A stretch of DNA of 34,371 nt from a virus. The first letter of the stretch is position 1. Each line of letters starts with the position of its first letter. Position numbers and translations under genes: made by a program. The notes beneath the pieces are model-generated. The model saw only the letters and a list, made by a program, of their open reading frames with translations. It was not told the DNA's origin and ran no database searches. The stretch covers positions 1 to 34,371 of the IMG/VR virus record IMGVR_UViG_3300033155_001697, one strand, 5' to 3'. This document shows, piece by piece, positions 1-6,328 of the stretch.

Positions 1-275
1 TAGTCCTCGAGTCGGTGTGTCACTTGTCGTGGGTTGGGTACGGGTGCGGATTCGTCGACGACCATCGTCGAGAAGACCATCGGTTCGAAGATCGCTTCAA
101 CCCAGACGAGGGTGACGTGACGCTCGCACTGGTCGATACACTGAAGCAGGTCGTCGGCGTAGGCGCGGAGATCGTGGATCTCGAGAACCGCGGCACCCGC
201 GGCGCATAGCGTGTTATAGGCGTGGTGCGTGTCGACGCGGAGCCGTTCGAAGTATTCGTGGGGGATGCAGGTCAC
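1..275 (-). CDS. Hypothetical phage protein, 3' end beyond window
   Basis: The frame is open from a GTG at 275-273 to the window edge (about 91 codons), so the C-terminus is missing. The GTG overlaps the stop codon of the upstream gene as GTGA, the same coupling used elsewhere in this genome, and this decided the start. The predicted protein starts with MTCIPHEYFERL and is mixed helical, with several Cys residues (LLQCIDQCERH). I recognise no family. It is the last visible gene of the minus-strand replication module. As written in the window, a 31-bp duplication in the upstream gene puts that gene into this same frame, so the raw sequence reads as one fused frame from 581 down to 1. Confidence 0.5.
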   Translation of the reverse strand, partial: MTCIPHEYFERLRVDTHHAYNTLCAAGAAVLEIHDLRAYADDLLQCIDQCERHVTLVWVEAIFEPMVFSTMVVDESAPVPNPRQVTHRLED

Positions 276-581
276 GACGCTTCGGGAGTCTCCGTCGGTG
301 GGGCTGGTGCCGGCCGTTGTTCCTGCTCGAGGATCATCCGGTGCATGACGTGTGCGGCTTGTCGCAGGTTCCCGGTGGCGAAGAACGACGCGTCGCAGGT
401 TCCCGGTGGCGAAGAACGACGCGGCGACGTTGTTGCTGTCGCCTTCCACGGGTGAGGAGACGAGGCAAGCGACGTGCAGTCCGGGTTGTCCTTCGCGCAT
501 ATCGTCGAAGGTCTTCTTGATCTCGTCGATGACCGCCTCGAGTGTCGGGTGTGCGGTTTGCTGGGGTTTCGGTTCGTTCAT
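272..581 (-). pseudogene. Small phage protein, frame broken by a 31-bp tandem duplication
   Basis: An ATG at 581-579 has a strong ribosome site (AAAGGAGC, six bases upstream). The frame begins MNEPKPQQTAHPTLEAV and has a helical stretch VIDEIKKTFDDMREG. At 361-422 the same 31 bases occur twice in a row. With one copy removed the frame continues through the segment LRQAAHVMHRMILEQEQ and a proline-rich tail to TGA at 274-272, giving a 92-residue protein whose stop overlaps the next GTG (GTGA). With both copies, as here, the reading shifts and runs into the next gene. That the single-copy version gives a sensible protein and a typical junction argues it is the ancestral or correct form. The function is unknown. 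Whether the duplication is biological or an assembly error cannot be decided from the sequence. Confidence 0.6.
361..422. repeat. Perfect 31-bp tandem duplication
   Basis: Positions 361-391 are repeated base for base at 392-422. The unit is not a multiple of three and disrupts the minus-strand gene that contains it. There are only two copies and no spacer, so it is not a CRISPR unit. Confidence 0.97.
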
Positions 582-593
582 GCGTTGCTCCTT

Positions 594-875
594 TTAGTGT
601 AGAGTCTGCCGTCCGAAGACGGTGTCGAGTATCTGTCCGAGTGTCCACACGACTTCGAAGTGTCCCCGCCAGGTGCGCTCGAACTTGATCTGGTTGGGTG
701 TTCGCTTCGCCTTCGCGCTCTTCTTGATCTCGAACAGGTAGGTGCGGTCGCGGTGTCCGACCGCGATGTCGCACGGCTCGCGCAGTATTGCGACGGAGAG
801 CCCGATGTCTCGCAGGGCTTTGACGATCTCGACCTGGTTGCCATCGACTGCGGCGTTGTAGCGGGGGACGCCCAT
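594..875 (-). CDS. VRR-NUC-like small nuclease
   Basis: This 93-residue protein has the compact PD-(D/E)xK layout of phage VRR-NUC or Holliday-junction-resolvase-like proteins. It shows an N-terminal DGNQVEIVKALRDIG helix (D11, E16), a central CDIAVG with D36, then LFEIKK with E49 and K51 as the ExK pair, followed by TPNQIKFERTWRG, the Gln/Trp segment usual after the core. Its length fits the family, which cuts branched or flap DNA. The ATG at 875-873 overlaps the previous stop as TGATG. It lies among replication genes, which fits a role in processing replication or recombination intermediates. I am fairly sure of the fold and less sure of the substrate. Confidence 0.72.
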   Translation of the reverse strand: MGVPRYNAAVDGNQVEIVKALRDIGLSVAILREPCDIAVGHRDRTYLFEIKKSAKAKRTPNQIKFERTWRGHFEVVWTLGQILDTVFGRQTLH

Positions 876-1303
876 CAGAGTTCGACCAGGTCCGAGATCT
901 CATCCGCCAGCGGTGTGAGTGAGGACTCGTGTCGCGGGAGTTTTGAGGGGAAGCCTTCCTCCGCTCGGTACTGCCGGAAGAGCTCGACCGAGTAGTCGTT
1001 GAAGCGCTCTTCGATTGGCCGCTCCTCTTCAGGCCGGTTGGCGCGCAGGTCGTCGGCCTGGGCTTCCCGGCAATTCTTCACGAGGACAGCGAGCGGGGGG
1101 AACGACTGCTGCTCTCTCGCGGCAATCGTTCGCTCGATGCCCTCGCGAACATGCTTGATCTTGAAGCCGAATTTCATCAGCTTGGTGATGTAGAGCTCTG
1201 TGCGCTTGGCGCTGGATCCGTTGGGGAAGAAGTCGGCCAGGTGCTGGAACATGTCTTCCCGGCGGTGGTCCTGGGGGTACAGGTTGTCGCGGTAGTGAGC
1301 CAT
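875..1303 (-). CDS. Helicase-loader-like replication protein
   Basis: This 142-residue protein starts at ATG 1303-1301, preceded by AAGGAGC, and the start overlaps the upstream stop as TGATG. The sequence is a chain of helices: a start MAHYRDNLYPQDHRRED, then AELYITKLMKF-type helices, VREGIERTIAARE, a FPPLAVLVKNCREA segment, and a charged tail. The pattern of a short helical N-domain followed by a segment like FP.la.lv..cr resembles the N-terminal region of lambda P / DnaC-type or T4 gp59-type loader proteins. No ATP-binding motif is seen. The position directly after an initiator-like gene also suggests a loader. This is an inference from context and weak resemblance only. Confidence 0.4.
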   Translation of the reverse strand: MAHYRDNLYPQDHRREDMFQHLADFFPNGSSAKRTELYITKLMKFGFKIKHVREGIERTIAAREQQSFPPLAVLVKNCREAQADDLRANRPEEERPIEERFNDYSVELFRQYRAEEGFPSKLPRHESSLTPLADEISDLVEL

Positions 1304-1725
1304 CAGGTTGCTCCTTCGGCTTTCGCCTGCGCCGCGACCTCCGCCGCGCCCTTGTCCTTCAGGTCCTGCAGCCACTCGCTGTGCTCCCGTATGCTGCGCT
1401 CGGTGGCCGATTCGTAGCCGGACTTCAGGGGAGCGTCCGAGGTGGTGGTCTTCCCCTTGCCCTTCGGTCTCTTGGGTTTCTCGCAGTGGGCCCGGTAGTA
1501 GCGGAAGGCGAGGGCCGCGAGTGCGGCGGCTCGGTTGGCGGTCTTCTTGATGTTCGGATCCTTGAGGACCTCGAGCCCCATCAGCCCGAGGTTCTCCTCG
1601 AGCCAGCTGTTCTTGACCTCCGGGGTGCCGGGTAGCTCTGCGATCGACTGCAGCAGGAGCGGCACGCTGACCCAGTCGGGGATCTGGTTGCCCTGCCCCG
1701 AAGCCTCCAAAATCCCGCCAAGGCC

Positions 1726-1739
1726 AGAGAGAGAGAGAG
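1726..1739. repeat. (AG)7 dinucleotide run at the frameshift point
   Basis: Seven AG units (CT on the coding strand). An eight-unit version would restore one continuous frame through the initiator-like gene; seven units shift it. Such runs are prone to slippage both in replication and in sequencing. Confidence 0.95.
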
Positions 1740-1744
1740 TTCTT

Positions 1745-1768
1745 GTCTGCGTCTGCGTCTGCGTCTGC
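1745..1768. repeat. Four tandem copies of the hexamer GTCTGC
   Basis: Four perfect hexamers, coding for alternating Ala-Asp on the minus strand, sit five bases from the AG run. Being a multiple of three, length change here keeps the frame and would only lengthen or shorten an acidic linker between the two halves of the initiator-like protein. Confidence 0.95.
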
Positions 1769-2129
1769 GTTCTCCCCCGTTTGCGCCACATTCGAGGGTG
1801 AGCAGAGCCCACCAAGGTTCTGTGTTTCCGCGAACTTAGGCCAGTGGATCAAGACGAAGTCGCCTCGAAGTTCGACAGACATCGACACGACATCGGCGAG
1901 ACATCGAAGCGACTTCAAGGCGATGTCGGCTCGATGTTTGCCCGATATGCGCATCATGGTGGGTTTATCCAACACCGTGTGACAGGCCTCTTCGGGTGAT
2001 TTCCCGTCCCGCGCCCAGCGGTCGTTCATGTGACAGAGCAGGAAAACCAGCGTCGTCACCTGATCCCGCGTGAGCTCCTCGTGGACCAAGCGAGTCTCAA
2101 CCTTCACCCACGCCTTGCGCGCATGCTTG

Positions 2130-2486
2130 CTAGGCATCGCATCGCCCCATGAAATCATCGACCGTCGGAACCCGGAAGAGCTCGCGGCACCCCCCAGCGC
2201 GCGAAGATCGTGGCATCGCGGCCAGGGTCGCTTGCTCGAGCAGTCGGCACTCGGGCTCACTCGAACAGGCGATCACGCCCATCAGCTGCCACAGGTCCGC
2301 ACCCTGGTATTCGTTGCGGAGCTCGCGAATCCTGCGCGAAAGCCGAATCGTGGAGCCGATCTTGATCAGCAGCGGGCTCAGGTCGGGCCCGAAAACTTCA
2401 ATCCCCATCGCGAGATAGACGCACGGCCCCTCGATGGGGCGCGTCTCCCGCGTGAATCGAACAGGTACTCGTCTTTGAATTGCCAT
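2130..2486 (-). CDS. GIY-YIG-like (T5orf172/MUG113 type) protein
   Basis: The 118-residue protein carries the layout of the GIY-YIG-related T5orf172/MUG113 domain: GPCVYLAMG as the first strand (in place of GIY), LIKIGST as the second strand (in place of YIG), then an Arg-rich helix LSRRIRELRNEY, a LMGVIACSSEPECRLLEQA helix with the conserved Glu, and a C-terminal CRELFRV strand. Proteins of this family are small nucleases or DNA-binding modules often found in phages. ATG 2486-2484 is chosen because a G-rich site lies just upstream; a GTG at 2492 in the same frame is possible. The gene ends eight bases inside the initiator-like gene, so the two are probably co-translated. The active nuclease role is not certain. 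Confidence 0.65.
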   Translation of the reverse strand: MAIQRRVPVRFTRETRPIEGPCVYLAMGIEVFGPDLSPLLIKIGSTIRLSRRIRELRNEYQGADLWQLMGVIACSSEPECRLLEQATLAAMPRSSRAGGCRELFRVPTVDDFMGRCDA

Positions 2487-2500
2487 TTCCACCCCCCACG

Positions 2501-2513
2501 TAGAATGTGTCTA
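2501..2513. promoter_or_regulatory. Short palindrome, possible operator
   Basis: TAGA and TCTA half-sites are separated by five bases just upstream of the GIY-YIG-like gene. The size suits a small XRE regulator, and one is encoded nearby, but half-sites this short can arise by chance. Confidence 0.2.
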
Positions 2514-2523
2514 GTGGCCGGAA

Positions 2524-2772
2524 TCACCCTCTCCCGGCCGGCTCCTGGTCGCGACCGGCAAGACCCGCCCATTGCGGGGCGAGCTCCCGTGCGCGCTTCT
2601 GCTTCACTGTGGCGTTATGGGGCAGAGGCTCGAGGTGCTCCTCTGCTGGACGATCGGGCCTCGGGCGGATGCCCGGCAGGTCCGGATGGTGCTTCTCGAG
2701 GCGGCGGCCCTTCCGGCCGTCGGCCCTTCCGGCCGTGCCTCCTGCGCTGTTGCTTTGCCACCGAGGCGGCAC
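2524..2772 (-). CDS. Hypothetical basic protein
   Basis: An 82-residue frame begins at GTG 2772-2770, four bases after the stop of the XRE gene and directly behind a G-run that may act as ribosome site. Codons favour GAG, AAG, CTC and CGC as in neighbouring genes, which supports a real gene. The protein is rich in Arg, Pro and Gly, with stretches RRLEKHHPDLPG and VKQKRARELAPQWAG, and has no recognised domain. It contains a 16-bp tandem duplication (2705-2736), and its frame depends on both copies being present. If the duplication is an artefact, this reading is wrong. It fills most of the 290-base stretch between the XRE and GIY-YIG-like genes, where nothing else is apparent. Confidence 0.35.
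   Translation of the reverse strand: MPPRWQSNSAGGTAGRADGRKGRRLEKHHPDLPGIRPRPDRPAEEHLEPLPHNATVKQKRARELAPQWAGLAGRDQEPAGRG
2705..2736. repeat. Perfect 16-bp tandem duplication
   Basis: Positions 2705-2720 repeat exactly at 2721-2736. The unit CGGCCCTTCCGGCCGT is itself partly palindromic (CGGCC/GGCCG), so it could also form a small hairpin. Confidence 0.95.
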
Positions 2773-2776
2773 CCCC

Positions 2777-3016
2777 CTATGCGGCGCGTGCTTCTCCGCG
2801 GAGCAGATCGTGTGCGCCGTAGCCCATCTGCGAGAGCTCGGGTCCGTAGGTGTCCCAGATCTTCAGCGCTGCCTCGGCTCCGATCAGGTACAGGCCCGTC
2901 TCGAGCTGCGAGATGTAGGCCTCGGTCAGGTTCGACTCGTCCGCCATCCGTTGCTGAGTCAGCGCGTGGCGGTCCCGCAGATCCTTGATCACATCGTTGC
3001 CGTCTAGTTTTCGCAT
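2777..3016 (-). CDS. XRE/Cro-type helix-turn-helix regulator
   Basis: The 79-residue protein from ATG 3016-3014 is a single XRE-type helix-turn-helix domain: LRDRHALTQQRMADES (first helix and turn), NLTEAYISQLETG (recognition helix with the conserved SQLE), and a following LKIWDTYGPEL helix. An upstream in-frame start would add an Arg-rich leader unlike the family, so the internal ATG is preferred, though its ribosome site is weak. It is the first gene of the leftward module and is divergent from the early rightward module across a 120-base gap. That is the usual position of a CI- or Cro-like switch protein. No peptidase or oligomerisation domain is present, so a Cro-like role seems more likely than a full CI repressor. 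Confidence 0.82.
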   Translation of the reverse strand: MRKLDGNDVIKDLRDRHALTQQRMADESNLTEAYISQLETGLYLIGAEAALKIWDTYGPELSQMGYGAHDLLRGEARAA

Positions 3017-3072
3017 GGGCTCACAATAACCGGGCCCCCCAGGGGTGGCAAGGACTTGGCCGCGGATTCTTC

Positions 3073-3101
3073 TTGTGGTGCACCGCTGCCTCACTTATAG
3101 T
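3073..3101 (+). promoter_or_regulatory. Sigma70-type promoter for the early rightward module
   Basis: TTGTGG (3073-3078) and TATAGT (3096-3101) are separated by exactly 17 bases. The start of the first plus-strand gene lies 36 bases beyond, after a strong AGGGAGG ribosome site. The direct repeat CCTCAC occurs on both sides of the -10 box (3089 and 3117) and could be a regulator half-site. The region lies between divergent genes, where a promoter is expected. Confidence 0.55.
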
Positions 3102-3136
3102 CTACCGATGGACGATACCTCACAAGGGAGGATTCA

Positions 3137-3499
3137 ATGGCAGTACCGATGAACCACCAGGAGCTGATCCTGAACGCCGAGAAGGCGCTCGCGTGCGTCC
3201 TCTCGGAGGGGATGCGCGTCGACCTGCTGCTCGACAACGACGAGGCCCTGCGCAGCTCATTCGAAGCGCGGCTTGTCGTGCGCGGCCTGGTCGACCGGTG
3301 CGGGATTGCACCGTCACCTGACGAGGGATCTCAGGATCCGGCCGGCGTCGAGGCCGAGGTCAAGGCAGCGGAGTTCGCCGTGTTCGACAGCAGTTGCCGC
3401 GCATGCGACCGCCCATTCAGCGACGACGTGCGGCAAGCGCCGCGCGACGGTGACCAATGGCCAGTGTGCGTAGAGTGCGCCACGGGGGATACGCGATGA
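3137..3499 (+). CDS. Early phage protein with zinc-ribbon-like Cys pairs
   Basis: The 120-residue protein starts at ATG 3137 behind AGGGAGG, the best ribosome site in the region. The N-terminal half is helical (ELILNAEKALACVLSEG, LLLDNDEALRSSF). The C-terminal part has CRACDRPF and then CVECATG, a CxxC-x(n)-CxxC pattern typical of small zinc ribbons. I do not recognise a named family. It is the first gene after the putative early promoter and overlaps the next gene as ATGA, so it is probably expressed early and strongly. A DNA-binding or host-interaction role is possible but not shown. Confidence 0.7.
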   Translation: MAVPMNHQELILNAEKALACVLSEGMRVDLLLDNDEALRSSFEARLVVRGLVDRCGIAPSPDEGSQDPAGVEAEVKAAEFAVFDSSCRACDRPFSDDVRQAPRDGDQWPVCVECATGDTR

Positions 3500-3840
3500 G
3501 CCAGTTCCACCCCGAGAACTACTTCGAAGCGCTGGGCGCGCTGCAGGCGTCACGCGATCACGCCGCCGACGAGCGGTCTGTGGCCGACAAGTTCCGCGAC
3601 AAGATGGAGGGTCGCGCGAAGTTCCTCGAGAACACCGGCCGACACTGCAAGGAGACGGGCTGTGAGGATTGGGCCCAGTACCTGCGCGCAGCGATGGAGA
3701 TCTGGGAACTACTCGGAGTCCGCGCCGCGTGGATCGCTTGCCACCGCGAGCTCCCAGTGGGCTGCAACAGTTGCGGCCACCTGCGGGAGACCGAAAACGA
3801 GATCTGCGCGGGCTGCACCGCGCTCGAGGAGGCGTCATGA
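3496..3840 (+). CDS. Small early protein with C-terminal zinc-ribbon-like motif
   Basis: This 114-residue protein (start MSQFHPENYFEALGALQ) begins at an ATG that overlaps the previous stop as ATGA. The middle is a charged helical region (RSVADKFRDKMEGRAKF). The C-terminus has CNSCGHLRETENEICAGC, two CxxC pairs eleven residues apart, which would form a knuckle-type zinc ribbon. Two further Cys residues lie in HCKETGCEDW. The family is unknown. Together with the upstream gene it makes a pair of consecutive small Cys-pair proteins in the early operon. A longer in-frame version starting at 3457 is rejected because it lies inside the previous gene and lacks the usual junction. Confidence 0.68.
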   Translation: MSQFHPENYFEALGALQASRDHAADERSVADKFRDKMEGRAKFLENTGRHCKETGCEDWAQYLRAAMEIWELLGVRAAWIACHRELPVGCNSCGHLRETENEICAGCTALEEAS

Positions 3841-4025
3841 TCGAGTTCGTCCAGTCCAGCTGGCCCGTCATCTGCATTCTCGTCGGTGTCGGGTTCACCT
3901 GCGGTGGAGTCTTCGGCTACAAGCGCGGCTATCGGTCGGCAACTGCAGACCACTACAGCCCCGCCGCTCTGCAACAAAGCGCTGCAGATCTGGGCGCTAC
4001 GGATTCCCCCGACGGAAGTTCCTGA
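3837..4025 (+). CDS. Small single-pass membrane protein
   Basis: A 62-residue protein starts at ATG 3837 (ATGA overlap) with GAGGAGG five bases upstream. The N-terminal third is a transmembrane segment (SWPVICILVGVGFTCGGVFGY region, residues 8-28), followed by a basic KRGYR that would stay in the cytoplasm and a polar tail. No family is recognised. Its place after two small early genes suggests a host-modifying membrane peptide. Confidence 0.6.
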   Translation: MIEFVQSSWPVICILVGVGFTCGGVFGYKRGYRSATADHYSPAALQQSAADLGATDSPDGSS

Positions 4026-4068
4026 GGGGGAGTGGCCGGCACCCTAGTAGATGGGGTGATGTGCCGGC

Positions 4069-4121
4069 GGGGCGTCTCGAGCGTGCGGCGGTTTGGCGAT
4101 TGACGCTGCTCGAGGCGCCCC
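4069..4121. promoter_or_regulatory. Long inverted repeat upstream of the recombination genes
   Basis: Arms at 4069-4082 and 4108-4121 pair over 14 positions as RNA (one G-U pair) around a 25-base loop. Both arms contain CTCGAG. It lies in the 121-base gap between the small early genes and the exonuclease gene, 25 bases before its start. The bases after it (ATTCTCATTTCT) are only loosely T-rich, so it may be a partial terminator, an attenuator or a protein-binding site rather than a classical terminator. Confidence 0.55.
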
Positions 4122-4146
4122 ATTCTCATTTCTGGAGGTGACACTG

Positions 4147-5040
4147 ATGGCATACATTCCCGACGCGGCCGAGTGGCTCGCGCATTCCAACAGCCGGCAA
4201 GAGTGGCTGCAAGCTCGTCGCACCGGCATCGGTGCCAGCGAGATCGCGGGCGTCCTCGGCGCCGGCCGCTGGTGCTCGGCGCTCTCCGTCTACGCGGAGA
4301 AGGTCGACCCGTTCCCGCCCGAAGAGCACCAGGACCACGAGCGACTCCTGCTCGGTCAGCTCCTCGAGCCCGTGATCCTCGAGCGCTACGCGAAGGTGAC
4401 CGGCCGACCGACGAAGTCCTACGGGCACCTGCTCCGCTCGAAGCAGTGGCCATGGATGCTCGCCACGATGGACGGGCTGAGCGGCGACCTTAACGAGCCG
4501 GTGATCCCGGTCGAGTGCAAGAACACCCAGGATCGCACGGGCTGGTCGAACGGTCTGCCCCGCGACGTGTGGATGCAGGTGCAGCAGCAACTCGCGGTGG
4601 CGGACCTCCCCATGGGCGCTGTCGCGGTGCTGCTCGCCGGGTGTGAGTTCAAGACGATCGACGTCACGCGGGACCAGGAGTTCATCCACGACGTGTTGGT
4701 GCCGGCGGGCGAGGACTTCTGGACCAACGTCAAGCGCCGCGGTCCCCCGCCGCAGGCCGACGGGAGCGAGGCGTCGCGGGTGGCCGTCAACAAGATGTTC
4801 CCCGAGTGCGACGAGACGACGATCGTGTTGCCCGACGCATTCACCGAGTTCGGCGATGAGCTCGAGGCGATCAAGGAGCGCCAGGAGGTCGACAAGGCAC
4901 GGCGCGCGGAGATCGAGAACCAGGTGAAGCAGAACATCGGGAGCGCCACGTTCGGAACGGTTCCGGACGGTGGGGACTTCAGCTGGAAGGCCAACAAGAA
5001 CGGTGTGCGCACGCTGCGCTACCGCAAACCACAGGAGTAA
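4147..5040 (+). CDS. YqaJ-like viral recombinase (lambda-type exonuclease)
   Basis: The 297-residue protein has the YqaJ/lambda exonuclease PD-(D/E)xK fold. RTGIGASEIAGVLG (residues 25-38) is the glycine-serine opening motif, HERLLLGQLLEPVI holds the conserved Glu, ATMDGL has catalytic D109, VECKN has E123 and K125, and VWMQVQQQLAV provides the Gln of the final motif. These enzymes resect double-stranded ends 5' to 3' and hand the 3' single strand to an annealing partner; the RecT gene is next door, two bases away. The start at ATG 4147 follows GGAGGTGA. A longer frame from 4093 would overlap the hairpin and lacks a ribosome site. The C-terminus is charged (KERQEVDKARRAEIENQ) and may contact RecT. 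Confidence 0.9.
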   Translation: MAYIPDAAEWLAHSNSRQEWLQARRTGIGASEIAGVLGAGRWCSALSVYAEKVDPFPPEEHQDHERLLLGQLLEPVILERYAKVTGRPTKSYGHLLRSKQWPWMLATMDGLSGDLNEPVIPVECKNTQDRTGWSNGLPRDVWMQVQQQLAVADLPMGAVAVLLAGCEFKTIDVTRDQEFIHDVLVPAGEDFWTNVKRRGPPPQADGSEASRVAVNKMFPECDETTIVLPDAFTEFGDELEAIKERQEVDKARRAEIENQVKQNIGSATFGTVPDGGDFSWKANKNGVRTLRYRKPQE

Positions 5041-5042
5041 AC

Positions 5043-5927
5043 ATGGATCAATCGAATGCACTGCTGTCCCCAGCCCAGCGGATGGACGCGGCCAAGAAGT
5101 GGCTGCTCGGTCCCGAGATGCAACAGAACATTGCTCGAGCGCTGCCGCGTCACATCTCCGCGGAGCGTGTCGCGCAGCTCTTCTTCGTCGAGGCGCGCAA
5201 GACGCCGCGCCTTCTCGAGTGCACGGGCGAGAGCCTGCTCGGCGCCGTGATGGAGGTCTCGAAGCTGGGCCTCGAGCTCGGCACGCTGGGCCACGCTTGG
5301 ATCCTTCCCTTCAAGGTGAAGGGCAAGCTCACCGCGACGGTGATCATCGGCTACAAGGGCATGCTGGCCCTCGCCTGGCGGTCGGACAAGATCTCGAACG
5401 TCTACGGGCACGTCGTCCGGGACGGTGACTTCTTCGAGTACACGTTCGGCAGCGACCCGGTCATCCGCCACACTCCGGCCGATTTCCCTGACCGGGGGAG
5501 GCCTACCCACGCCTACGCGGGGTGCACCACCGTGACCGGCGGACAGATCCTCGAGGTGATGGCCATCGAGGAGTGCGAGAAGGTTCGCTCGCGCTCCCGG
5601 TCGGGGAGCAAGGGTCCGTGGGTCGACGATTACGACGCGATGTGCGTCAAGACCGCGATGCGCCGCGCGCTGAAGCTGGCGCCCTGCAGCACTGAGCTCG
5701 CGCGTGCGATCACGGTCGACGAGGCGCAGGACGCTCGAGTCGATCAGCACCTGGAGGCGTCGCTCGAGCCGATTCCGGCCGCAGGCGACGGCGACGGAGA
5801 CGCACCGTACCATGCGTGCGAGCAGTGCCGGGCCGAGATCGACACTGACGACGAGCACTACCGGTACGAGAGCAACGACGGCGAGGCATTCCGCTGCGCC
5901 GAGTGCGGGAAGAGGGAGGATTCATGA
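5043..5927 (+). CDS. recT: RecT-family single-strand annealing protein with C-terminal zinc ribbon
   Basis: The 294-residue protein matches the RecT family: a conserved core with GAVMEVSKLGLELG, HAWILPFKVKGK, ATVIIGYKGMLALAWRS, and near the end of the core DDYDAMCVKTAMRRALK. It anneals complementary single strands and works with the exonuclease encoded just before it (start two bases after the stop, with AGGAGT upstream). Unusually, after an acidic linker the last 36 residues hold CEQC (259-262) and CAEC (285-288), which would make a zinc ribbon not part of the standard RecT core. The ribbon resembles the Cys-pair tails of the small early proteins at 3137 and 3496. It may bind DNA or a partner. 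Confidence 0.92.
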   Translation: MDQSNALLSPAQRMDAAKKWLLGPEMQQNIARALPRHISAERVAQLFFVEARKTPRLLECTGESLLGAVMEVSKLGLELGTLGHAWILPFKVKGKLTATVIIGYKGMLALAWRSDKISNVYGHVVRDGDFFEYTFGSDPVIRHTPADFPDRGRPTHAYAGCTTVTGGQILEVMAIEECEKVRSRSRSGSKGPWVDDYDAMCVKTAMRRALKLAPCSTELARAITVDEAQDARVDQHLEASLEPIPAAGDGDGDAPYHACEQCRAEIDTDDEHYRYESNDGEAFRCAECGKREDS

Positions 5928-6328
5928 AGACGCGCGACATCATCCTGGCAGCAATCGGCGGCGCGATCGTGCTCGCCGTGATCATCTTCGGCTTCGTCGA
6001 GTTCGCGGGCGCGCAGGAGCCGCACCCCGACATCGACCTCGCCCGGCAGGGATCGACCTACCCGTTCCACTGCCAGCCCGTTGAGCCAATCGACAAGATG
6101 GTTCAGATCTGTGCGGTGCGAACCGATCAGGTCGAGCCGGTCGAGCTCGGTTGCGTTGATCACTCGACGATCGACACCGCCACGATCACCATCAGTGTGG
6201 ACAGGACGCCTCACGAAGACGGGAAGATCCGCTGCTATGCGATCGACTCAGAGGGGAACGTCTCGGACATCTCAGACAACGCCGGCGTCGCGGACTTCAC
6301 TCCGAACGGCAAGCCGCACGTCAAGTGA
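5924..6328 (+). CDS. Exported or membrane-anchored Ig-like protein
   Basis: This 134-residue protein starts at ATG 5924, which overlaps the RecT stop as ATGA and is preceded by GAGGGAGG. The N-terminus is a signal peptide or anchor (residues 6-31, IILAAIGGAIVLAVIIFGF, then AGAQ as a possible cleavage site). The remainder is beta-rich with two Cys pairs likely (FHCQP, QICAV, LGCVD, IRCYA), and the ending CYAIDSEGNVSDIS resembles an Ig- or fibronectin-like domain. It is in the early operon, not the structural one, so a role at the cell envelope such as superinfection exclusion is possible. That is inference; no family is recognised. Confidence 0.65.
   Translation: MKTRDIILAAIGGAIVLAVIIFGFVEFAGAQEPHPDIDLARQGSTYPFHCQPVEPIDKMVQICAVRTDQVEPVELGCVDHSTIDTATITISVDRTPHEDGKIRCYAIDSEGNVSDISDNAGVADFTPNGKPHVK

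Larger units (their letters stand above)
1303..2137 (-). pseudogene. Winged-helix replication-initiator-like gene with an apparent frameshift
   Basis: The start is ATG 2137-2135 (MPSKHARKAWVKVETRL), overlapping the upstream gene by eight bases. The N-terminal half (about 115 residues) looks like the winged-helix domain of phage replisome organisers: a WVKVETRL opening, a TTLVFLLCHMND helix, and HRADIALKSLRCLADV as a possible recognition helix. After a DADADADA run coded by a hexamer repeat, the frame breaks at an (AG)7 run (1726-1739). The C-terminal half is read in another frame (SGLGGILEASGQG to AAQAKAEGAT) and ends at 1303, overlapping the next ATG. One more AG unit would join the halves into a protein of about 278 residues. 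As written, the first frame skips the stop and runs into the next gene. Either slippage in the phage population or a sequencing error could explain it. Confidence 0.55.

Noticed and set aside
1726-1768. Programmed -1 ribosomal frameshift in the initiator-like gene.
   Set aside because: No X-XXY-YYZ slippery heptamer is present, and no convincing stimulatory structure was seen; repeat-length change is simpler.
875-2260. One continuous 461-codon minus-strand frame read as a single protein.
   Set aside because: Its middle third is Arg/Gly/Pro-rich out-of-frame sequence; the two ends belong to separate genes and another frame carries the proper sequence between them.
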